Source: UBA9980 sp964436235 (GTDB lineage: Bacteria; Muiribacteriota; UBA9980). From it: a DNA stretch of 46,963 nt. The translations under genes were made by a program, and so were the position numbers. Of the stretch, positions 40,560-46,963 are shown piece after piece (position 1 is the stretch's first letter; the number at the start of each line of letters is the position of its first letter). The stretch lies in NCBI GenBank assembly GCA_964436235.1, contig CAYTCW010000015.1:1-46963 (forward strand), read 5' to 3'. The notes under the pieces were generated by a model. That model did no database searches and was not told the origin of the DNA. It saw nothing but the letters and a program-made list of their open reading frames with translations.

Positions 40560-42161
40560 TTGGATAGCGTTCAAAAGCCAAAAATTCTTGTAGCCGATGA
40601 CGAAAATACGATCAGGCTTGCGTTCGAAAATTTATTGACCTCTAATAATTATGAACCGATTTTAGCGCGCGACGGTATTGAAGCGCTTGAGTTGTTCAAA
40701 AAACATAAGCCGCCGGTTTGCGTTATAGATATAAAAATGCCGGGTATGAACGGCCTCGAATTGCTCAAAGAAATAAAAAAAGTCAAGCAAAACGCTTTTG
40801 TAATAGTAGTTACGGCCTTTGCTGATATGGAAAAAACCATCGAGGCGATGAAGTTCGGCGCTTACGATTTTTTAAAAAAGCCTTTCGACAATGATAATAT
40901 ATTGATGCTCATTAAAAAAGCTTATTCGGCCTATGATTTAATTACTTCGAATGTGCCGGCCGCGCAAAGCGAAAATATTCTGCCGCGCGGCGCTTCTGAA
41001 TTTCGTATAATCGGAAACTCGCCAAAAATGCAGGAAGTTTACAAATTGATCGGAAAAATCTCAGACAGCCATGTGGCAGTTATGATCACAGGCGAGAGCG
41101 GCTCCGGAAAAGAAATAATAGCGCGCGTTATACATGCTAACAGCCCTCGCGCCGAGAAGTCGTTTATCGCCATCAACTGTTCGGCGATTCCTGAAACGCT
41201 TATCGAATCGGAGCTTTTTGGACATGAAAAGGGCTCTTTTACCGGAGCTATAAGTAAAAAAATCGGAAAGTTCGAATTAGCCAGCAGCGGCACTTTATTT
41301 TTAGACGAAGTCGCTGAAATGGGGCTTGAAATGCAGACTAAATTTCTTCGCGTACTTCAGGAAAAAGAAATAGTTAGAGTAGGCGGGAACGAAGTCGTTA
41401 AAGTAGATCCGCGAATAATAGCGGCGACTAATATCGATCTTGAAAAAGCTCTTTCAGAAGGCAAATTGCGCGAAGACCTCTATCACAGGCTCAAAGTTAT
41501 CTCAATACATATACCGCCCCTGCGCGAAAGACGCGAAGATATTAAAAGCCTCGTCGATTATTTTATCGAAACTTACAACAAGGAATTAAATAAGCGGATT
41601 TTGAGCGTGTCGCCCGAAGTGATGGAATTTTTATATAAGTACGATTGGCCCGGCAATATCAGGGAGCTTAAAAACGTAGTTGAAAGCGCGGTGGCAATAT
41701 GCCGCGATAATACTATTTTATTTGAACATCTTCCGGCTGAGATAGTAGCTAAATTCGAAGGCCGTAAAGTTACGGCGACTTTTTTGACCCCTGAACATCC
41801 GGCGGCATCGCCTTTAAAGTCGGCAAATAATGAATCGCTCACGCAGGCGTCTTCGGCAGCGGAATCCGAACACGGAGATCAAAGCGAAGGCAGAGATGAT
41901 GCCTCTAAAAATGATCCGGGTTCGGAATTGCTCTCTAAAATAGAGGAACTCACAGCCCGTTTAATTTCTTATAAATTATCGGTGATGGGCAATATCGAAA
42001 AAACCGATTTTTACGAAGAGGTAATTAACGAAATTGAAAAAATATTGATTTCGAGCGTTCTTAAAAAATTTAAGGGGAATCAGGTGAAAACCTCTAAATT
42101 TCTTGGAATTAACCGTAACACACTAAGAACTAAAATTGAAAAGTTAAATATAACTCACTAA
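40560..42161 (+). CDS. NtrC-family sigma54 enhancer-binding response regulator
   Basis: Transcription activator of 533 residues in three domains. A receiver (1-120) has acidic D13/D14 and phosphoacceptor D57 (CVIDIKMPG). An AAA+ sigma54-interaction domain follows: Walker A GESGSGKE, the sigma54-contact loop GSFTGA (a variant of GAFTGA), Walker B GTLFLDEVAEM and an arginine-finger region. After a low-complexity linker rich in Ser/Glu/Asp comes a Fis-type helix-turn-helix (NQVKTSKFLGINRNTLRTKI). It should drive sigma54 RNA polymerase when phosphorylated. The start is TTG at 40560 with GGGAGG 6-7 nt upstream, an uncommon start that may limit expression. No cognate kinase is adjacent; the kinases at 19620 and 42696 are candidates. 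Three sigma54-type promoters are in this window, one just downstream. Confidence 0.92.
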   Translation: MDSVQKPKILVADDENTIRLAFENLLTSNNYEPILARDGIEALELFKKHKPPVCVIDIKMPGMNGLELLKEIKKVKQNAFVIVVTAFADMEKTIEAMKFGAYDFLKKPFDNDNILMLIKKAYSAYDLITSNVPAAQSENILPRGASEFRIIGNSPKMQEVYKLIGKISDSHVAVMITGESGSGKEIIARVIHANSPRAEKSFIAINCSAIPETLIESELFGHEKGSFTGAISKKIGKFELASSGTLFLDEVAEMGLEMQTKFLRVLQEKEIVRVGGNEVVKVDPRIIAATNIDLEKALSEGKLREDLYHRLKVISIHIPPLRERREDIKSLVDYFIETYNKELNKRILSVSPEVMEFLYKYDWPGNIRELKNVVESAVAICRDNTILFEHLPAEIVAKFEGRKVTATFLTPEHPAASPLKSANNESLTQASSAAESEHGDQSEGRDDASKNDPGSELLSKIEELTARLISYKLSVMGNIEKTDFYEEVINEIEKILISSVLKKFKGNQVKTSKFLGINRNTLRTKIEKLNITH

Positions 42162-42245
42162 ATTAAAATTTTTATAAAGTTTGAATCAATGTTGAATAAA
42201 AAAAAACCAATGAAGTGTTCACAAACTAATCACAGAATTGATGAG

Positions 42246-42264
42246 ATGTTCTTTTTTTGAACAT
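42246..42264. promoter_or_regulatory. Inverted repeat, possible activator-binding site
   Basis: ATGTTC-N7-GAACAT is a perfect dyad with a T-only spacer, about 75 bp upstream of the predicted sigma54 start for the DUF2582 gene. A further TGTTC half-site is at 42216-42220, 31 nt away (about three turns). It lies just after the sigma54 activator gene. Confidence 0.5.
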
Positions 42265-42303
42265 GAAGGTATGTGTCAGGTGTGTAAAGTCGTTAATTTG
42301 TTA

Positions 42304-42319
42304 CGGCATAAAAATTGCT
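42304..42319 (+). promoter_or_regulatory. Sigma54 (-24/-12) promoter of the DUF2582 gene
   Basis: CGGCATAAAAATTGCT has GG and GC 12 nt apart and a complete TTGCT at -12; the -24 element is CGGCATA against TGGCACG. The predicted start near 42330 is 27 nt before the ATG at 42357. Confidence 0.6.
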
Positions 42320-42356
42320 CAGGTATTTACGCAATAAATATTTAGTGGAGGTTTTT

Positions 42357-42587
42357 ATGGAAACATTAATTGGTTCGTTAGCGGGTAAAGTATGGCGTCA
42401 GCTCGATGAAAACGGAGCGGCAGGATTCAAACAGCTTAAATCGGTTATTTTTCAGGATGAACCCATGGCTATGGAAGCTGAAAAACTCGGAATGGCTATC
42501 GGCTGGCTTCTTAAAGAAGGAAAACTCAACGCTATCGAAAGCGGCACAGGCAAAGGCTATCGCGTAACTTTCGAACTGAAAAAATAA
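42357..42587 (+). CDS. DUF2582 winged-helix protein
   Basis: Small protein of 76 residues matching the DUF2582 winged-helix family: AGKVWRQLDENGAAGFKQLKS, AIGWLLKEGKLN and the wing SGTGKGYRVTF. It may bind nucleic acid or protein; no function is established. An upstream in-frame ATG at 42315 would add 14 residues, but it lies at the predicted sigma54 promoter, while the ATG at 42357 has GTGGAGG 7 nt before it and begins exactly where family members do. A predicted sigma54 promoter and a dyad lie upstream, just after the sigma54 activator gene. A terminator follows. Confidence 0.87.
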   Translation: METLIGSLAGKVWRQLDENGAAGFKQLKSVIFQDEPMAMEAEKLGMAIGWLLKEGKLNAIESGTGKGYRVTFELKK

Positions 42588-42613
42588 GCGGACAAATAAA
42601 ATTTAAAATAATT

Positions 42614-42648
42614 ATACCGTAGCTTAAGTGGCTTACGGTATTTTTTTT
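42614..42648 (+). terminator. Intrinsic terminator after the DUF2582 gene
   Basis: ATACCGTA (42614-42621) pairs with TACGGTAT (42634-42641), extended by GC/GC past a one-base bulge. It is followed by a run of eight T. Confidence 0.88.
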
Positions 42649-42695
42649 ATGAAAATTCAGCGTATACAAGTATGATCTTCAGATAGATACTACAC

Positions 42696-44345
42696 TTATA
42701 CGCATTTGCAATGCGTTTTTATCGAATTGACCAGAAGATTGAAATTGATTGGTTTAGTTAAATAGTCGTTCATTCCAGCGTTAATGCAAAGCATTTTATC
42801 GTTTGCCGAAGTGTATGCAGTGACCGCGATTATAGGAATCTGACATCCGAGCGCTCTTATTTTTTTCGAAGTCTCGATTCCGCTCATCTCCGGTAAATTT
42901 ATATCCATTAAAATCGCGTCGAACTTTTCGCTGTTTTTAATTAACTCTAAGGCTTTCAGGCCATTATCTACGGCTTTAAATTCGCATTCGCATATTTTTA
43001 AAAGCCGGCAGATAACCTCTACGTTCAGATAGTTATCTTCTACTATTAAAATTTTTCGGCCTATTCTGTAATCCTGTTTGGCGGTTTCACTCTGAAGCGG
43101 ATCGTCCGTTTTTTTCTGCCTCGAGGCTTTTGTTAAATAAATCGAAAAATTAAAAATACTTCCACCATCAGTCGAACTTTTAACGCATATTTTTTCGCCG
43201 CCCATTATTTTTGCGTAATGGTTCGCAATCGTCAGCCCTAACCCTATGCCGTGGTGCTTACGCGTGAAACCTTCGTCAACCTGATAAAATGGTAAAAAGA
43301 TATTGTCGATGTGGTCTTTTGATATGCCGATTCCCTGGTCCGATACTTCGATATTTACAAGTATGTTTTCATCGGTTTCAGAGGTTACGGAAAGTTTTAT
43401 CTTCACTTCGCCTTTACTGGAAAATTTAACTGCATTATCGATCAAATTTAAAATGATCAATTTAATTTTAGATTCATCGCCGATAAGGTTGTTCTTAAGG
43501 TTTGAATCGACTGAATAAAAAATCTTGATCGATTTTTGTTCGGCTTTTTCCATCATCAAATTTATGGTTTCGTAAATAAGTTTTTTAAAACTGAATTCAT
43601 TTGATTCTAAAATAGTTTCGTTGGATTCAAGCCTCGAATATTCAAGCAGCGATGATATGGTTGAAAAAAGAGATGAACTGCTTGTTTTGATATGAGTTAT
43701 CAGTTTTTGCTGCTCGGGAGTGGTTTGCGTCTGACAGAGCATATCGGCAAACCCCATAATGTTTGTCATGGGCGTTCTGAACTCATAGCCTAAATTCGAT
43801 ACGAAGTGACTTTTAATTAAATTAAGCTCTTCTAATTTAGAAGCCATTCGCCTTAATTCATCGTTGAGCTTTATCTGTTCGGTTATATTTTGCATTACCG
43901 AAATGCTTACGGGGCCAGTCTTTGTTTCTATTACCGAGCAGCTGAGCAAAAGGTCTATATGTTTTTTATTTTTTGTAACAAACTTATGATTGACGCCGCT
44001 TATATTTCCGGTTTTCCATAATTGCGGCAGTATGACTTCACGGGCGAATTTCCGGCTGTCTTCGCACATATAATCTTCAATATGAGTCCCGATAACCTCA
44101 TCTTTGCAATAACCCATTTCACGAAGCCATTTATCGTTGACTTCGCAGATAAGGTTGTCGCTGTTGAGCGAATGAACCATGACCGGAGAGTTTTTATACA
44201 TGAGGAAATAACTTTGAAGATCTAATAAAGGCACATTTTTAGGGCTGTTTGAGCCGCAATTCGAATTTGTGCCTGAATTGGTTAAAGCGTTTGAATCGGT
44301 TAAATCAGTCATAAAAAACCTGAACTTTATCAATATTTGGGTCAC
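42696..44345 (-). CDS. PAS hybrid histidine kinase lacking the phospho-accepting His
   Basis: A 549-residue cytoplasmic signalling protein. A PAS domain (about 50-170, SPVMVHSLNSDNLI to QNITEQ) is followed by a HisKA-like dimerisation helix whose H-box reads GYEFRTPM, so the phosphoacceptor is Tyr187 instead of His. The ATPase domain looks intact (LNLIDNAVKFS, DQGIGIS, FLPFYQVD, GIGLGLTIA). The C-terminal receiver has D481 (ILMDINLPE) and K in LTKP. It could be a pseudokinase that modulates another kinase, or the receiver may be phosphorylated in trans. The first possible start is GTG at 44345; the ATG at 44312 (residue 12) has AGG upstream and is an equally good start. The first 40 residues are Ser/Asn/Thr-rich and probably disordered. 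Confidence 0.88.
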   Translation of the reverse strand: MTQILIKFRFFMTDLTDSNALTNSGTNSNCGSNSPKNVPLLDLQSYFLMYKNSPVMVHSLNSDNLICEVNDKWLREMGYCKDEVIGTHIEDYMCEDSRKFAREVILPQLWKTGNISGVNHKFVTKNKKHIDLLLSCSVIETKTGPVSISVMQNITEQIKLNDELRRMASKLEELNLIKSHFVSNLGYEFRTPMTNIMGFADMLCQTQTTPEQQKLITHIKTSSSSLFSTISSLLEYSRLESNETILESNEFSFKKLIYETINLMMEKAEQKSIKIFYSVDSNLKNNLIGDESKIKLIILNLIDNAVKFSSKGEVKIKLSVTSETDENILVNIEVSDQGIGISKDHIDNIFLPFYQVDEGFTRKHHGIGLGLTIANHYAKIMGGEKICVKSSTDGGSIFNFSIYLTKASRQKKTDDPLQSETAKQDYRIGRKILIVEDNYLNVEVICRLLKICECEFKAVDNGLKALELIKNSEKFDAILMDINLPEMSGIETSKKIRALGCQIPIIAVTAYTSANDKMLCINAGMNDYLTKPINFNLLVNSIKTHCKCV

Positions 44346-44369
44346 TTATTCCGATAATTATCCACCCGT

Positions 44370-44398
44370 ATTTTAACATATTAAATTAAATGAATCAA
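44370..44398 (-). promoter_or_regulatory. Sigma70-like promoter of the PAS hybrid kinase
   Basis: On the minus strand, TTGATT (44393-44398), 17-nt spacer, TAAAAT (44370-44375). It gives a leader of about 18 nt to the GTG or 50 nt to the ATG at 44312. Confidence 0.5.
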
Positions 44399-44504
44399 GA
44401 ATTTTATTTTAATTTTTTAATTGTCCTTGAAAGGCTTTTTTTTCGCGCATTAAAACATCGGGTCAGTAAATCTCAAATTAGATATCGATTTAATCTCAAA
44501 TGTG

Positions 44505-44533
44505 TTGCATTTTATCTATATATCTGATAAAAT
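44505..44533 (+). promoter_or_regulatory. Weak candidate promoter of the P-type ATPase gene
   Basis: TTGCAT (44505-44510), 17-nt spacer, TAAAAT (44528-44533). Just upstream TCTCAAAT occurs twice (44471 and 44494), a possible operator in a metal-responsive promoter, but this is speculative. Confidence 0.35.
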
Positions 44534-44567
44534 TCAGTAATTTTCATAAAATACATAGCATACGGGA

Positions 44568-46706
44568 GTGTTTGGCATTAAAAGAGATTATATTTTAAAA
44601 GGCCTCGATTGCTCGGTCTGCGCGGCTAAAATTGAAGAAGCGCTTAACGGTCATTCCTCCGTTCAGACCGCCTCGTTAAATTTTATCAATAAATTTTTAC
44701 ATCTCGATTTTAAAGACGGCTGTTCTTTATCGCTCGATGATATCCGGAATATAGTATCGGCTATCGAAGACGGCGTCGTCGTCGATGAAGTTAAAAAAAG
44801 CCATGACGGCCATTCGCATGAAAGCGAAGATGACGATCACGATCATGATGAAGGCGGCGCCTATGCTCAAATTAAAAAATTAATATACCGCATAACGGCC
44901 GGACTCATTTTTCTTTCGGCCGCCATTTATTCGAAAGACCCTGCTGCGGCCCTTGCCTTCTACTCGCTTTCATATATCTGCGGCGCTTATCCTTTGATAA
45001 TCGGCGCCGCTAAAAATTTATTCACTAAAAATTTATTCGATGAAAATTTTTTAATGTCGGTAGCTACCATAGGTGCTTTCGGGCTCGGCGATTATCATGA
45101 GGCTATCGGCGTTACGATTTTTTTTCAGATAGGCGAGGTTTTTGAGCATTATTCCGTCGCGCGCTCCCGTAAATCGATTAAATCACTTATGGGACTGCGC
45201 CCTGATTTTATAAATCTTTTCGACGGTTCCTCATTCGTGAAGGCGCCGCCTGAGTCGGCAAAAGCCGGCGATATTATCAGAATCAAGCCGGGAGAAAAAG
45301 TCGCGCTCGACTGCCTCATAACCGAAGGTGAAACCTCCCTCGATATGAGCGCGCTTACCGGCGAGTCCCTCGCGCGGCGAGCTTCGGCCGGCAGTGAAAT
45401 TCCCGGCGGATCGATCAATATAGACGGCCTGATCTCCGCCCGCGTTTTAAGGCCGTACGCCGAATCCAGCGTTTCTAAAATATTATCGCTGATAGAAGGC
45501 GCGGCGGCTAAAAAAGCTAAAACTGAAAAATTCATTACTAAATTCGCCAGATATTATACGCCGGCCGTGGTTTTTGCAGCTGTGGCGCTTTGCGTCGTAC
45601 CCTGGCTTTTTATGGGGCACGATTTTACCGTCTGGTTCAAACGCGCCCTGATTTTTTTAGTCATAAGCTGCCCGTGCGCCTTAGTTATATCAATACCGCT
45701 CGGATTTTTCGGCGGTATCGGCGCGGCGTCGAAACGCGGTATCCTTATCAAAGGCGCTAATCACCTCGAAGCGCTTAATAATATCAAAACTTTTATATTC
45801 GATAAAACCGGCACCATAACGCGCGGAAATTTCGAAGTTATCGACGTGGTCGTCGAAAGCGGTACGCGCGATGAAATACTTAAATACGCTGCCATAGCCG
45901 AATCTCATTCAAGTCATCCGATCGCGCGCGCGATTAAAAAAGCATACGGCGCCGAAATAGATGAGTCGGTGATCGGCGCCTACGAAGAAATCAGGGGCCT
46001 CGGTATAAAGGCCTTGATAAAAGGCGCTGAAGTCTTCGTCGGTCACGATAGATTCCTGCACGATGAAGAAATCGAACACAGCGTGTGCATCGGCGCAGCT
46101 ACCACCGTGCATGTGGCGGTTAATAAAAAATACTCCGGCTATATAGTCATAGCCGATGAACTCAAACCCGATACGGCCGGCGCCGTTGAATGGCTTAAAC
46201 GGCAGGGAATAAATACAGTCATGCTCACAGGCGATAATCACATAACCGCTGAAAATGTAGCTAAAATTGCTGGAATGCAAGATTTTTACGCCGACCTGCT
46301 TCCGCATCAAAAAGTTGAAAAACTCGAATTTTATAAAAATAAATATCCCGGTTCAGGCCATACGGCATTCGCCGGCGATGGCATTAACGACGCGCCCGTT
46401 ATCGCCCACGCCGATATCGGCTTCGCTATGGGCGGCCTCGGTTCCGACGCGGCGATCGAATCCGCCGATATAGTTTTGATGAACGATTCGCCGTTTAAAA
46501 TAGTCGAGGCTATTAAAATAGCCCGCCGTACACGCGTTATAGTATATCAAAATATCGCTCTCGCCCTCGGAGTTAAAGGCGCTCTTTTAATTTTAGGCGC
46601 TTTCGGCATGGCCGGAATGTGGGACGCCGTATTTGCCGATGTCGGCGTCGCCGTTATGGCAATTTTAAACTCGATGCGCGCAATGAGCGTTAATAGCTTC
46701 AAATAA
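44568..46706 (+). CDS. Zn/Cd/Pb-type P1B ATPase with HMA domain
   Basis: Inner-membrane metal exporter of the ZntA/CadA class, 712 residues. The N-terminal heavy-metal domain has C15-x2-C18 (GLDCSVCA), followed by a His/Asp-rich linker (SHDGHSHESEDDDHDHDEGG) that probably binds metal. Marks of the family are the phosphatase motif TGES, the membrane motif C368-P-C370 (ISCPCALV), phosphorylated D412 (DKTGT), H450-P, GDGINDAP, and in the last helix D-V-G followed by LNSMR, as in P1B-2 (Zn/Cd/Pb) pumps. The Cu-type last-helix signature is absent. The start is uncertain: the GTG at 44568 coincides with the GGGAG ribosome-site sequence itself, whereas an in-frame ATT at 44577 lies 8 nt after it and would remove three residues. 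No ArsR/CadC-type regulator adjoins. Confidence 0.93.
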   Translation: MFGIKRDYILKGLDCSVCAAKIEEALNGHSSVQTASLNFINKFLHLDFKDGCSLSLDDIRNIVSAIEDGVVVDEVKKSHDGHSHESEDDDHDHDEGGAYAQIKKLIYRITAGLIFLSAAIYSKDPAAALAFYSLSYICGAYPLIIGAAKNLFTKNLFDENFLMSVATIGAFGLGDYHEAIGVTIFFQIGEVFEHYSVARSRKSIKSLMGLRPDFINLFDGSSFVKAPPESAKAGDIIRIKPGEKVALDCLITEGETSLDMSALTGESLARRASAGSEIPGGSINIDGLISARVLRPYAESSVSKILSLIEGAAAKKAKTEKFITKFARYYTPAVVFAAVALCVVPWLFMGHDFTVWFKRALIFLVISCPCALVISIPLGFFGGIGAASKRGILIKGANHLEALNNIKTFIFDKTGTITRGNFEVIDVVVESGTRDEILKYAAIAESHSSHPIARAIKKAYGAEIDESVIGAYEEIRGLGIKALIKGAEVFVGHDRFLHDEEIEHSVCIGAATTVHVAVNKKYSGYIVIADELKPDTAGAVEWLKRQGINTVMLTGDNHITAENVAKIAGMQDFYADLLPHQKVEKLEFYKNKYPGSGHTAFAGDGINDAPVIAHADIGFAMGGLGSDAAIESADIVLMNDSPFKIVEAIKIARRTRVIVYQNIALALGVKGALLILGAFGMAGMWDAVFADVGVAVMAILNSMRAMSVNSFK

Positions 46707-46741
46707 ATGCCGCGATGAGTAGAAACGATAAGACCGCGACA

Positions 46742-46961
46742 GGGGGATATAAAGGACCAATGGCCCTCTCTTATCCCCCCGTGCCCCCCTTTACTCTCCC
46801 TGAATATAAAACTGCGCAAATACGGCATACTTCGTATGCCACATTTGCGCAGTTTTGTAGCGTCGAAATAAAAAGGCTATTTCATAACCTTTTTATTTCG
46901 GGCGGCATTTCCTGCCGGCTTCGAAGTTTTTCTTTTATTTCTTTAATATAGTTCATGCCAT
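46742..46961 (+). repeat. Compound dispersed intergenic repeat, copy B
   Basis: Stem-loop 46742-46779 (GGGGGATA/TATCCCCC arms around the same core AAAGGACCAATGGCCCTCT as copy A), then a CTCCC-type segment, an inserted hairpin (46808-46856), the hairpin GAAATAAAAAGG/CCTTTTTATTTC (46865-46899), CCTGCCGGCTT and an AAGTTTTTCTTTT tract. The order is the same as in copy A (15099-15259, opposite strand). It starts 35 nt after the ATPase stop and may end its transcript. The window ends near its far edge. Confidence 0.85.
46808..46856. other. Long hairpin present only in repeat copy B
   Basis: A 14-bp outer stem (46808-46821 with 46843-46856), a 2x2 internal loop and a 7-bp inner stem GGCATAC/GTATGCC on a TTC loop. 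It has no counterpart in copy A, so it looks inserted into, or lost from, the compound repeat. Confidence 0.75.
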
Positions 46962-46963
46962 TC

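Noticed and set aside
42315..42356. N-terminal extension of the DUF2582 protein
   Set aside because: It overlaps the predicted promoter; the ATG at 42357 has the ribosome site and fits the family start.
44427..44442. Possible sigma54 promoter upstream of the metal ATPase
   Set aside because: GG and GC are 12 nt apart, but the rest of both elements does not match and the site is about 130 nt from the start codon.
46715..46951. Small plus-strand open frame after the ATPase
   Set aside because: It crosses the stem-loops of the compound repeat and has no ribosome site or domain.

Overview
The window reads as a scaffold from an uncultured, probably anaerobic, diderm bacterium. The evidence is a signal-peptide giant surface protein with a FlgD/type IX-like C-terminal domain, a lipoprotein, a tungsten-type aldehyde:ferredoxin oxidoreductase with a polyferredoxin, and a rubrerythrin-like diiron protein. 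Two runs of exactly 100 N (24381-24480 and 30933-31032) are scaffolding gaps. Intergenic DNA is very AT-rich and promoters fit the sigma70 consensus well. I cannot place the phylum from the sequence.

Layout. (1) 1-12848: a 3,932-residue secreted protein built from 22 tandem units of about 128 residues, followed at once by a TPR lipoprotein. (2) 12853-14396, minus strand: a ferritin-like diiron protein behind a sigma70 promoter, and an exported protein with two alpha-crystallin-like domains behind a sigma54-type promoter with upstream direct repeats. (3) 14397-15270: a noncoding stretch full of hairpins and dispersed repeats. (4) 15271-22205, minus: a hybrid histidine kinase, a secreted GH13 amylase, and a histidine ammonia-lyase-like enzyme 12 nt downstream of the amylase. 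(5) 22377-26773, plus: a sugar-1-phosphate nucleotidyltransferase and a heparinase II/III-like protein broken by a gap. (6) 26823-28955: a receiver-CheX-like protein (minus), tRNA-Ala(GGC) with consensus promoter and terminator, and a PHP phosphatase. (7) 38849 down to 28975, minus: a seven-gene run behind one strong sigma70 promoter, comprising a coiled-coil protein, a TPR membrane protein, ProC, a 4x[4Fe-4S] ferredoxin, AOR and two dynamin-like GTPases. (8) 38996-42587: a DUF2892 membrane protein, a divergent cyclase-domain protein, a lone sigma54 activator and a DUF2582 winged-helix protein. (9) 42696-46706: a hybrid kinase lacking its phospho-accepting histidine, and a Zn/Cd-type P-type ATPase, followed by a second copy of the compound repeat from region 3.

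How it fits together. Three short genes or proteins (exported alpha-crystallin protein, DUF2892, DUF2582) have sequences matching the -24/-12 sigma54 promoter consensus, and the window encodes a sigma54 enhancer-binding activator. A small sigma54 envelope/stress regulon is therefore a reasonable inference. The AOR, ferredoxin and first dynamin genes overlap by 1 and 4 nt, which implies translational coupling between redox enzymes and membrane-remodelling GTPases. The compound intergenic repeat (15099-15259 and 46742-46961, inverted) keeps a 19-nt core identical while its flanking stem shows compensatory base changes, so it is conserved as a structure.
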